DNA from: Trueperaceae bacterium
GTDB lineage: Bacteria > Deinococcota > Deinococci > Deinococcales > Trueperaceae
Length of the DNA: 56,741 nucleotides
Assembly (NCBI GenBank): GCA_013697735.1
Contig: JACCWH010000127.1
Span: forward strand, 1-56,741
Reading direction: 5' to 3'
Both the position numbers and the translations under genes were made by a program. This document shows positions 1-6,616 of this stretch, one piece after another; the first letter of the stretch is position 1, and the number at the start of each line of letters is the position of its first letter. The notes below the pieces were generated by a model that was not told where the DNA came from, ran no database searches, and saw only the letters and a list, made by a program, of their open reading frames with translations.

Positions 1-1
1 A

Positions 2-23
2 CCGCGCTCCTGGAGGAGCGCGG
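2..23. terminator. GC-rich hairpin at left edge, possible terminator of an upstream gene
   Basis: A perfect 9-bp stem (CCGCGCTCC paired with GGAGCGCGG) encloses a 4-nt loop TGGA. No U-tract follows. It may be the terminator of a gene lying left of the window, or a chance palindrome in high-GC DNA. Bases 24-94 contain nothing else recognisable. Confidence 0.35.
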
Positions 24-94
24 CCGGTCGTGCACCCGGGCCCCGCGGACGCCTTTCGGCCGTAGCGTAGCATTCGTGCCCGCGTGGGAGCGGG

Positions 95-100
95 TACCAT
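95..100 (+). promoter_or_regulatory. -10 element TACCAT, 5 nt before a start codon (leaderless promoter)
   Basis: TACCAT matches TANNNT and is followed by GCGCC and then the ATG at 106. This places the transcription start on or next to the A of the ATG. The same spacing recurs before many genes of this window. No convincing -35 hexamer is visible. Confidence 0.5.
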
Positions 101-105
101 GCGCC

Positions 106-783
106 ATGTCGATTACTCGCCTCCTCCTCTGCGACGACCACGCCATGTTTCGGCAAGGCCTCAGACGCATCCTCGAGACCGAACCGGGGCTCAGGGTGAT
201 CGGCGAGGCCGCAAACGGGCGCGAGGCGATCCGCTACGCGCTCGAGACGAAGCCCGACGTCATCCTCATGGACATCCAGATGCCCGACCTCGATGGCGTC
301 GCCGCCACCAAGGCGATCCTCGAGGAGCGGCCCGACACCAAGGTCATCATCCTGACCATGTATCGCCAGGACCGCTACGTGTTCGAGGCCATCAAGGTCG
401 GAGCTCGCGGGTACCTGCTCAAGGACGCCGACGCCGACGATCTCGTCGACGCCATCGTGCGGGTGGCGGCGGGGGAGACGCTCCTCAACGCCGACATGGC
501 GGCGAGCGTGCTCGACGAATTCAAGCGCTACGGGGAACTTCCGCGTCACCCCGAGCACTCGATCTCCGAACTCACCGAGCGCGAGGCCGACATACTGCGG
601 CTCGTGGCGCAGGGCTCCTCGAACCAGGGAATCGCCGACGGCCTCGGCGTGTCGGAGAAGACGGTGCGCAACCGCCTGACGGAGATCTTCTCGAAGCTGC
701 GACTCAACAATCGCACGCAAGCGGCGCTCTACGCGCTGCGAGAGGGGATCGCCACGCTCGAGCCCGGGAACGACGATCGGTGA
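106..783 (+). CDS. NarL/FixJ-family two-component response regulator
   Basis: Cytoplasmic DNA-binding response regulator, 225 aa. Residues 4-118 form the receiver domain: acidic pair D10-D11, phosphoacceptor D56 in the VILMDIQMP segment, switch T84 and conserved K106. Residues 152-215 form the LuxR-type helix-turn-helix ([15 protein letters not shown], then [17 protein letters not shown]). The length is typical. ATG 106 is preferred over the in-frame GTG 76 because a TACCAT -10 box ends five bases before it and GTG 76 has no Shine-Dalgarno. The stop overlaps the start of the downstream M20 hydrolase (GTGA), so the two are cotranslated. The cognate histidine kinase is not in the window and might lie to the left. 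The regulon is unknown. Confidence 0.9.
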   Translation: MSITRLLLCDDHAMFRQGLRRILETEPGLRVIGEAANGREAIRYALETKPDVILMDIQMPDLDGVAATKAILEERPDTKVIILTMYRQDRYVFEAIKVGARGYLLKDADADDLVDAIVRVAAGETLLNADMAASVLDEFKRYGELPRHPEHSISELTEREADILRLVAQGSSNQGIADGLGVSEKTVRNRLTEIFSKLRLNNRTQAALYALREGIATLEPGNDDR

Positions 784-1907
784 CCCCTCCGCCGGCAGCG
801 GCCTCGAGCTCGACGGGTGCGTCGTCTGGTGCGCGGGCTCGCGCGCTCCTGCGGCTCGTGACGGAGGTGCCCGCGCCGACCTTTGCCGAAGAGGCGCGCG
901 CCGCGCTCGTCGCCGAGCTCTGGCGCGAAACGGGTCTCGCCGTCCGGAGCGACGGGGTCGGCAACGTGATCGCCGACGTACCGGGGGGGACGGGGCCGCG
1001 CGTGGTGCTCGCGGCGCACCTCGACACCGTCTTCGATCGCGAGACCGACGTCTCCGTGCGCGAGGTCGACGGTGGGCGGTGGGCGGCGCCCGGGATCGGC
1101 GACAACTCCGCCAGCCTGGCGGTGCTCACGGCGGCCGTGGAGCGACTCCTCGCCGACGCTCGCTCGCCACGCCCGCGCCTCCGGATCGCCGCGACGGTGG
1201 GGGAGGAGGGCCTCGGCGACCTGCGGGGGGCGAAGGCGCTCGTCGCTGGCGAGCACGACATCGACGCCTTCGTGGCCGTGGACGGCCACCTCGGGACGGT
1301 CGTGCACGAGGGCGTCGGCTCGCGTCGCTTCGAGGCGGTGTTCACGGGTCCCGGCGGACACTCCTGGGGCGATCGGGGCACGCCGTCGGCGATCCATGCC
1401 GCGGGTGACGCCGTGCACGCCGTGACGCGCGTGCGCCTCCCGAGCGTGCCGAAATCGAGCCTCGGTGTGGGCGTCATCTCCGGAGGCACGGCGGTGAACG
1501 CGATCGCCGCCGAGGCGCGCTTCACGCTCGACATCAGGAGCGTGGACGGCGATGTGCTCGCGACGCTCGAGGAGGAGGCCGTCGGGCGTGTGCGCTCCGT
1601 GGCGCGGCGCCACGGCGTCGCGGTCGACGTACGCTCCGTCGGTGCCCGCCCCGCGTCGCGTGGGCTGGGGAACGCCGGCCTCCAGGCCGCGGCGCGAGCC
1701 GCACTCGCGACGATCGGCGTGGACGCGGTGCTCACAGCGAGCAGCACCGATGCGAACGCCGCGATGGGGGTCGGGATCCCGGCGATCTGCTTCGGCGTCT
1801 ACCGTGGGGGCGATGCCCACCGTGCGTCGGAGTGGATCGATCCGGCGTCGCTCGACGATGGCGTGGAGGTATTGCTGGCGCTGGTGCAAGCGCTCGCCGG
1901 CGCCTGA
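780..1907 (+). CDS. M20-family zinc metallopeptidase / amidohydrolase
   Basis: Predicted cytoplasmic dizinc hydrolase of 375 aa in the M20 (ArgE/DapE/PepT/LysK-like) superfamily. Visible ligands and catalytic residues: H80 and D82 in AAHLDTVF, bridging D108 in GIGDNSAS, general base E142 with ligand E143 in VGEEG, D168 in AVDGH, and a C-terminal His in [10 protein letters not shown]. The dimerisation-domain motif GGHSWGD is present near residue 192. The start is GTG 780, whose GTGA overlaps the response-regulator stop. The substrate cannot be told from sequence: a peptide, an N-acyl amino acid, or a LysW-conjugate as for LysK are all possible. Arginine synthesis here goes through ArgJ, so an ArgE role is not required. 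Confidence 0.85.
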   Translation: MTPPPAAASSSTGASSGARARALLRLVTEVPAPTFAEEARAALVAELWRETGLAVRSDGVGNVIADVPGGTGPRVVLAAHLDTVFDRETDVSVREVDGGRWAAPGIGDNSASLAVLTAAVERLLADARSPRPRLRIAATVGEEGLGDLRGAKALVAGEHDIDAFVAVDGHLGTVVHEGVGSRRFEAVFTGPGGHSWGDRGTPSAIHAAGDAVHAVTRVRLPSVPKSSLGVGVISGGTAVNAIAAEARFTLDIRSVDGDVLATLEEEAVGRVRSVARRHGVAVDVRSVGARPASRGLGNAGLQAAARAALATIGVDAVLTASSTDANAAMGVGIPAICFGVYRGGDAHRASEWIDPASLDDGVEVLLALVQALAGA

Positions 1908-1909
1908 TC

Positions 1910-2371
1910 CTAGGCGGGGGCGGGCCCGCGAGCGCGTCGCGCCGCAAGCGCCAAGCGGTCGACGGCTTCGTTGGCGTCGTGCCCCGCGTGCCCCTTGGTC
2001 CACGTCCAGTGCACGTCGTGGTGGTCGGCGAGTTCGAGGAGTCGGAGCCAGAGGTCCTTGTTCTTGACCGGCTGCTTACCCGAGGTTCGCCAGCCGTTGC
2101 CTTGCCAGGCGTCGAGCCAGCCGTGGGTGAAGGCCTTCTTGAGGTACTGGCTGTCGGTGACGAGCGTGACACGGCACGGCTCGGTGAGCGCCTCGAGGGC
2201 GCGCACGGCGGCCGTGAGCTCCATGCGGTTGTTGGTGGTGCCGGCTTCGTACCCGCTCGCGGTCCGCTGGTGCCCGCCGTACTCGAGGAGGTAGGCCCAG
2301 CCGCCGTGGCCCGTCTGGGTCTCACAGGATCCGTCGGTGTGGACGCTCACGTGCTTCGTTCCGTTCGTCAT
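1910..2371 (-). CDS. rnhA: Ribonuclease HI
   Basis: Degrades the RNA strand of RNA-DNA hybrids (R-loops, lagging-strand primers). The protein is 153 aa, the usual RNase HI length. The DEDD catalytic set is complete: D13 in HTDGSC, E51 in NNRMEL, D73 in VTDSQYL and D138 in NEAVD, with the conserved H128 in KGHAGH. The basic-protrusion Trp residues (GNGWRTSGKQPVKN) are present. ATG 2371 is preceded by TAGCAT six bases upstream, so the mRNA is probably leaderless. It is divergent from litR, with about 107 bp between the two starts. It ends two bases from the M20 gene, with which it converges. Confidence 0.95.
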   Translation of the reverse strand: MTNGTKHVSVHTDGSCETQTGHGGWAYLLEYGGHQRTASGYEAGTTNNRMELTAAVRALEALTEPCRVTLVTDSQYLKKAFTHGWLDAWQGNGWRTSGKQPVKNKDLWLRLLELADHHDVHWTWTKGHAGHDANEAVDRLALAARRARGPAPA

Positions 2372-2377
2372 CGGGGC

Positions 2378-2383
2378 ATGCTA
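2378..2383 (-). promoter_or_regulatory. -10 element TAGCAT of rnhA (leaderless)
   Basis: TAGCAT on the minus strand, followed by six bases (GCCCCG) and the ATG at 2371. It lies only 10 bp from the -35 box of the divergent litR promoter, so polymerase binding at the two promoters could interfere. Confidence 0.6.
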
Positions 2384-2392
2384 CCGCGGGAC

Positions 2393-2421
2393 TTGACGTG
2401 GCGCTTCCCGGCGGCTATCTT
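2393..2421 (+). promoter_or_regulatory. litR promoter (TTGACG - 17 bp - TATCTT)
   Basis: Near-consensus housekeeping promoter. The -35 TTGACG is at 2393-2398, followed by a 17-bp spacer and the -10 TATCTT at 2416-2421. Predicted transcription start is around 2428, leaving a leader of about 50 nt with GGAGG at 2468-2472 before ATG 2479. The last two bases of the -10 box are the first two bases of the operator repeats. Confidence 0.75.
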
Positions 2422-2452
2422 GTACAGAGGTTGTACAGAGACTACACACGGA
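2420..2452 (+). promoter_or_regulatory. CarH/LitR-type operator: three 11-bp direct repeats
   Basis: Three consecutive units in exact 11-bp register: TTGTACAGAGG (2420-2430), TTGTACAGAGA (2431-2441) and CTACACACGGA (2442-2452). The third is degenerate but keeps the TACA core at the same phase. Thermus CarH is known to bind tandem 11-bp direct repeats as an AdoCbl-assembled tetramer, with each MerR-type domain on one repeat. The repeats cover the end of the -10 box and the start site, so binding in the dark would repress litR itself (autoregulation), with release in light. Assignment to LitR rests on this architecture and on adjacency. Confidence 0.7.
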
Positions 2453-2478
2453 CCCCCTGCGGGAAGTGGAGGCGCTCG

Positions 2479-3378
2479 ATGGCGGACGGTAAGTACACGG
2501 TCAACGAAGTCGAGGAGCGCACGGGCGTGCCGGCAACCACGCTGCGGCAGTGGGAGCGTCGCTACGGCGTCCCGAAGCCGGAGCGATCGCACTCCGGGTA
2601 CCGCCTCTACTCCGACGACGACCTCGACGACATCCGCTCCATCAAGTCCCACGTCGACGACGGTGTCCCGGCGTCGCGCGCCGCCGCGTTGGCGCGGCGT
2701 CCCGCCGACACTCCCTCGAGCGGTCCCCGACCCATCGACGCGCTGCGCAGCACGCTCGTCGAGGCGCTCGTCGCGTTCGACGAGGCCCGAGCCGATCGTG
2801 TACTCGCCGAGGCCCACTCGCTCCACGGCGTCGAGGACGTCATGCTCGACCTGATGCAAGGCGCCATCGTCGACATCGGCGAGCTCTGGCACGAGAGCAA
2901 GATCGCCACCACCACCGAACACTTCGCCTCCGCCTACCTCCTCGGACGCCTCCGCCAGATCATGATGTACGCCGGGCAGTCGCGCAACGGAGCATCGGTG
3001 ATCGTCGCCTGTGCGCCGCATGATCAGCACGACATCGGCGCGATGATGCTCGCCGTGATGCTGCGCCGCGCCGGGTTCCAGGTCTACTACGTCGGGGCCA
3101 ACACGCCCGTCCTCGACCTCGCCGCAATGGCGCAGCACGTCCACCCCACGGCCGTGCTGATCTCCGCCTCCTCCGTCGACGCCGTCCACCAACTGATCGA
3201 GGGGCGCGAGCACCTTCGCGGCATCGCCCCGGTCCTCGCGCTCGGCGGCAACGGGTTCAACGCCGATCCGCGCCGCGCGGAACTCGTCGGCGGCATCTTC
3301 CTCGCCGACAACGTCCGCGACGCGACCCGTCGCCTCCAGGAGCTCGTGGACGGGATCGGGACGGGGGCGGCCGCATGA
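2479..3378 (+). CDS. litR: LitR/CarH adenosylcobalamin-dependent photoreceptor repressor
   Basis: MerR-family light-responsive repressor, 299 aa. Residues 6-75 are the winged HTH (YTVNEVEERTGVPATTLRQWERRYG). The middle four-helix bundle carries the CarH signature W-x9-EH (W137, E147, H148), which caps the upper face of AdoCbl. The C-terminal cobalamin-binding domain has the D-x-H-x-x-G motif (DQHDIG, H184 as lower Co ligand). In CarH, dark AdoCbl-bound tetramers bind DNA; light breaks the Co-C bond and the tetramer. ATG 2479 is chosen because GGAGG lies six bases upstream and because promoter and operator occupy the region further up. ldrP follows on the same strand, as in Thermus. No carotenoid or photolyase gene lies within the window, so the targets besides itself and ldrP are unknown. 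Confidence 0.92.
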   Translation: MADGKYTVNEVEERTGVPATTLRQWERRYGVPKPERSHSGYRLYSDDDLDDIRSIKSHVDDGVPASRAAALARRPADTPSSGPRPIDALRSTLVEALVAFDEARADRVLAEAHSLHGVEDVMLDLMQGAIVDIGELWHESKIATTTEHFASAYLLGRLRQIMMYAGQSRNGASVIVACAPHDQHDIGAMMLAVMLRRAGFQVYYVGANTPVLDLAAMAQHVHPTAVLISASSVDAVHQLIEGREHLRGIAPVLALGGNGFNADPRRAELVGGIFLADNVRDATRRLQELVDGIGTGAAA

Positions 3379-3490
3379 CCGCCACGCCCCCGGGCCACGC
3401 CACGCCCTCCTCGTCCCTCGCAATCCATACCCCGCCCGACGCGATCACGACCAACGCGATCTCGTCCCTGTTCCCCCAGGAGGTCGCACC

Positions 3491-4093
3491 GTGAGCGTCA
3501 CGTACCCCGTCCAGACCCTGAACTACACCCGTCGGCAGACGCTCTACCACAACGGCGACCCGGCCCAATCGGTGTTCCGCGTTCGCGACGGCCTGGTCAG
3601 GATCACCCGGATGACGCCCGAGGGGCGCGTCATGACCGTCCGGCACGTCCTGCCGGGCGACTTCTTCGGTGAGGAGGCGTTCATGGATGGGAACCGCGAG
3701 GAGATCGCCGAGGCGCTCACGAACGCACAGATCGAAGCGATCGACCCGGCGATGATCAACCACGTCGAGCTCATGGAGATCACGCGATCGCTCTCCCATC
3801 AGATGCAGCGCCTCATGGACTACGAGTACCACCTGCAGACGGGCGACCTTCGCCAGCGCGTCGCGCGGTACCTGCTCGAGCTCTCCGGAACCCCGCTGGC
3901 GCGCCGCGACGAGACCGGTCGACCGATCATCTCCGCGACCCACGAGCTACTCGCCGAAGGGACCGCCTCGACGCGCGAGAGCGTATCGAAGATCATCACC
4001 GATCTCCGTCAGGACGGGCTCATCGAGTCGGGCTACCGCAGCATCACGCTGGTCGACGTCGCCGAGCTGCAGATCACCGCGGACGGGTTCTAG
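3491..4093 (+). CDS. ldrP: CRP/FNR-family regulator, LdrP-like
   Basis: 200-aa transcription factor. Residues 15-120 form the cyclic-nucleotide-type beta-barrel and 140-195 the winged HTH (ASTRESVSKIITDLRQDGLIE recognition region). The phosphate-binding cassette is degenerate: PGDFFGEEAF is followed by REEIAE rather than the R-(S/T)-A of cAMP-binding CRP. Effector-independent activity is therefore likely, as reported for Thermus LdrP (TTHB099), which is controlled through LitR and activates carotenoid and photolyase genes. GTG 3491 has AGGAGG at 3478-3483, seven bases upstream. The 112-bp gap after litR shows no terminator, so cotranscription with litR is plausible. The name is by analogy of family and position; a DdrI-like general CRP regulator is the main alternative. 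Confidence 0.75.
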   Translation: MSVTYPVQTLNYTRRQTLYHNGDPAQSVFRVRDGLVRITRMTPEGRVMTVRHVLPGDFFGEEAFMDGNREEIAEALTNAQIEAIDPAMINHVELMEITRSLSHQMQRLMDYEYHLQTGDLRQRVARYLLELSGTPLARRDETGRPIISATHELLAEGTASTRESVSKIITDLRQDGLIESGYRSITLVDVAELQITADGF

Positions 4094-4098
4094 GCGCG

Positions 4099-4461
4099 TC
4101 AGGGACGCTCGATGACCACCACCGCGGCGGCGTGATCCTTCGAGTGCGTGAGCGAGAGGTGGACGGCGTAGCCGCGGGCGTCGATCTCTCGCCGAATCCC
4201 TTCGGCGAACTCGAGTCGCGGTTTCAGATCGTCGCGAACCACCCAGACGTCCTGCCAACCGTGCGCCTCGTGCCAGCACTTCTGGAACGCCTCCTTCGCC
4301 GCGAAGCGCGCTGCGATCGAGGGGAGCGGGTCGGCCTGAGAGCGGCAGAAGGTGATCTCCTCGGCCGTGAAGTGGCGATAGAGGAAGCGGTGCGGGTGGT
4401 TCTGCCACACGTGCTTGATGCGCACGAGTTCGATCATGTCGATGCCGATCGCGACGATCAC
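4099..4461 (-). CDS. acpS: Holo-[acyl-carrier-protein] synthase
   Basis: Transfers 4'-phosphopantetheine from CoA to a serine of acyl carrier protein, enabling fatty-acid synthesis. The protein is 120 aa, standard for AcpS. The N-terminal IGIDMIEL motif with Mg ligand D8 and the FAAKEAFQKC motif with E57 are both intact, as is the C-terminal SLTHSKDHAAAVVV strand. GTG 4461 is chosen because its GTGA overlaps the rpiA stop and the protein then begins directly with the conserved strand. It forms a two-gene operon with rpiA and converges on ldrP with only a few bases between the stops. Confidence 0.95.
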   Translation of the reverse strand: MIVAIGIDMIELVRIKHVWQNHPHRFLYRHFTAEEITFCRSQADPLPSIAARFAAKEAFQKCWHEAHGWQDVWVVRDDLKPRLEFAEGIRREIDARGYAVHLSLTHSKDHAAAVVVIERP

Positions 4462-5171
4462 GACGTCACCGTCGCGTCGGCCGTTCGCACGCGCTCGATC
4501 CGATCGACACCGTCCGGTCCGCTCACGTAGGCGAAATGCGCCATGGCGAGGAAGAGGCCGTGCTCCACCACGCCCGGAATCTCCCTCGCAGCCGAGGCGA
4601 ACGCCCGCGCATCGAAGCCGGCGGCGAGCGTGCAATCGACGATCTGATGTCCGTTGTCGCTCACGTAGGCCGTCCCGGCGTGGAGGCGCAGCTCCGGCGC
4701 GGCGCCGAGGTCTGCGAGGCGCGCCATCGTCCGGCGGAGCCCGAAGCCGAGCACCTCGACGGGAACCGGCGAGCGCGTCCCGAGCGCCTCCACTCGCTTG
4801 GTGTGGTCGCCCACGAGTACGAACCACCTCGCGGCGGCGGCGACGATCTTCTCACGCGTGAGGGCGCCACCGAGACCCTTGATGGCGTCGAGCGCGTCCG
4901 TCACCTCGTCCATGCCGTCGATCGCGACGTCGACCCCATCGCTGGGTAGATCGACCAGCGGGATCCCGGCCGCCGCCGCGGCGCGTTGCGTGGCCAACGA
5001 GGTCGGCACCGCCCGAACGTCGAGCAGCGTCCCCTCGCGGAGCCGGCGCCCGAGTTCCGCGATCACGTAGGCGGCGGTACTCCCCGTCCCGAGTCCGACG
5101 ATCGTGCCCGAGCGGACGTGCTCGAGCGCCGCACCGGCGGCCTCCGCCTTGAAGCCCTCAAGCTCGCTCAT
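4458..5171 (-). CDS. rpiA: Ribose-5-phosphate isomerase A
   Basis: Interconverts ribose 5-phosphate and ribulose 5-phosphate in the pentose phosphate pathway. The protein is 237 aa. The substrate loop GLGTGSTA (residues 26-33), the AIDGMDEV acidic motif and the KGLGGALTREK motif with the catalytic base region are visible. ATG 5171 has an AGGGGAG-like Shine-Dalgarno upstream, and the protein start aligns with other RpiA proteins. It is the first gene of a pair with acpS, joined by a GTGA overlap, and is divergent from maf. Confidence 0.95.
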   Translation of the reverse strand: MSELEGFKAEAAGAALEHVRSGTIVGLGTGSTAAYVIAELGRRLREGTLLDVRAVPTSLATQRAAAAAGIPLVDLPSDGVDVAIDGMDEVTDALDAIKGLGGALTREKIVAAAARWFVLVGDHTKRVEALGTRSPVPVEVLGFGLRRTMARLADLGAAPELRLHAGTAYVSDNGHQIVDCTLAAGFDARAFASAAREIPGVVEHGLFLAMAHFAYVSGPDGVDRIERVRTADATVTS

Positions 5172-5268
5172 CGCGCCAACTCCCCTCGCCGCGCGGTTCG
5201 CGGCGCACGGTGAGTCTACCCGCCACGCCGCGCCGGGCGCCGTTCCCCCGCGGGTAGACTGAACGCGG

Positions 5269-5841
5269 ATGGACCCCCGCATCGTGCTCGCCAGCCGCTC
5301 GCCTCGCCGCCTCGCCCTGCTCGTGAGCATCGGCCTCGACGTCGAGGTCGCGCCGGCCGACGTACCGGAGACGCGCGGCGCGGGGGAGCCCCCCTCCGAC
5401 ATGGTGGCGCGGCTCGCTCGCGACAAGGCGCGGGCGGTGGCCGAGCGCTTCACGGGGGCGCTCGTGATCGCCGCAGACACCACCGTGGCGATCGACGACG
5501 AGGTGCTCGAGAAGCCGCGCGACGCCCACGAGAACACCGCCTTCCTGCGCCGGCTCGCGGGCCGGACGCACGTGGTGCACACGGGGCACTGCCTCATGCT
5601 CGACGGCCGGAGCGCGCGCGAGGTGCGCACGACGGAGGTCCGGTTCCGTCCCCTCGACGACGCGGAGATCGGCTGGTACGTCGCCTCGGGCGAAGGGCTC
5701 GACAAGGCGGGCGGGTACGCCGTGCAAGGGCTCGGCGCCTGCCTCGTCGACACCATCGCGGGGTGCTACACGAACGTGGTCGGCCTCTCCCTCCCGAGCG
5801 TGATCGCGAGCGCTCGCGGCCTCGGGGTGCGCCTTGTCTAG
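5269..5841 (+). CDS. maf: Maf-family nucleotide pyrophosphatase
   Basis: House-cleaning dTTP/UTP (or modified nucleotide) pyrophosphatase, 190 aa. Substrate loop SRSPRR (residues 9-14), catalytic AADT with D70, and the EKP motif (residues 81-83) that marks the YhdE-like dTTP/UTP subgroup. A TAGACT box at 5255-5260 lies eight bases before ATG 5269, so the leader is absent or a few bases long. The 3' end overlaps the mreC start by eight bases. This maf-mreC neighbourhood is common in bacteria and suggests coexpression with cell-shape genes. Confidence 0.92.
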   Translation: MDPRIVLASRSPRRLALLVSIGLDVEVAPADVPETRGAGEPPSDMVARLARDKARAVAERFTGALVIAADTTVAIDDEVLEKPRDAHENTAFLRRLAGRTHVVHTGHCLMLDGRSAREVRTTEVRFRPLDDAEIGWYVASGEGLDKAGGYAVQGLGACLVDTIAGCYTNVVGLSLPSVIASARGLGVRLV

Positions 5842-6616
5842 CTTCTTCCGAGCCTGGTACGTGTTCGTCGCGCTCGGCCTGCTGACGTTCGTCTTCACCG
5901 CGTTCGTGGGCACGGTGCCGGCCGACGTGTCGAGCGCGGTGGCACTCCCGCACGACCTCCCCCACACGTTGGCGCGCAGCATCCGGGGCGCCGCCAGCGG
6001 CATCTCCGATCGGCGGGCGCTGCGCGCAGAGGTCGAAGCCTACCGCCGGGAACTCGCCACCGAATCGGAACGAGCTCGGCAGCTCGAACTGCGGCTCCAG
6101 GAGCTCGAGATCCTCCTCGACGTCCGCCGGCGACAATCGCCCGGCGCGGCCCTCGTCGCGCCCGTCGTCGGTCGCTCCTCGGGTGCCGCCGTCGATACCA
6201 TCACGCTCGCGCTCGGCAGGCGCGACGGGGTCGTGCGCGGCATGCCGGTCTCGATCCCCGACGGTCTCGTGGGAATCGTGATCGACGTCGGCGAGTCGCG
6301 GACACTCGTGCGGACGCTGCTCGATCCGCAGTCGCGCGTCGGCGTCAGCGTCCGCGGTCGTGGGGGGCAGGGCGTCGCCGTCGGCGACGTCGCGGGCAGG
6401 GTCCGCGTCGACCGCTTCATCCCCGAGGAGCCCGTCGAGGTCGGCGACGTGGTCGAGACCTCGAGTTTCGGCGGGCTCTTCCCTCGCGGCCTGCGCATCG
6501 GCGTGGTGGAGGAGGTCCTCCCGCAGGACCCGAACGAGTTACGGCGGTCGTTCGTCGTCCGACCGGCGGTCGACCTCGCCATGCTCACGGACGTCGTGCT
6601 CTTCACGCCGCAGTAG
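5834..6616 (+). CDS. mreC: Rod shape-determining protein MreC
   Basis: Inner-membrane scaffold of the elongasome, 260 aa. Residues 8-26 form a transmembrane helix, residues 55-95 a coiled coil (LRAEVEAYRRELATESERAR region), and the rest is the periplasmic double beta-barrel (LALGRRDGVVRGMPV, GLVGIVIDVGESRT). The start is TTG 5834, overlapping the maf stop. A later GTG (5864) would lose the membrane anchor. mreB, mreD and pbp genes are not adjacent. The gene converges on leuS and the two coding regions overlap by 14 bp, leaving no room for a separate terminator. Confidence 0.9.
   Translation: MSSFFRAWYVFVALGLLTFVFTAFVGTVPADVSSAVALPHDLPHTLARSIRGAASGISDRRALRAEVEAYRRELATESERARQLELRLQELEILLDVRRRQSPGAALVAPVVGRSSGAAVDTITLALGRRDGVVRGMPVSIPDGLVGIVIDVGESRTLVRTLLDPQSRVGVSVRGRGGQGVAVGDVAGRVRVDRFIPEEPVEVGDVVETSSFGGLFPRGLRIGVVEEVLPQDPNELRRSFVVRPAVDLAMLTDVVLFTPQ

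Noticed and set aside
2410-2425. The 9-mer ATCTTGTAC in the litR promoter is identical to the half found in all nrdJ NrdR boxes, suggesting an NrdR site at litR.
   Set aside because: The left half (GGCGGCT) lacks the C-W-A core, and the sequence is better explained by the -10 box running into the first 11-bp repeat.
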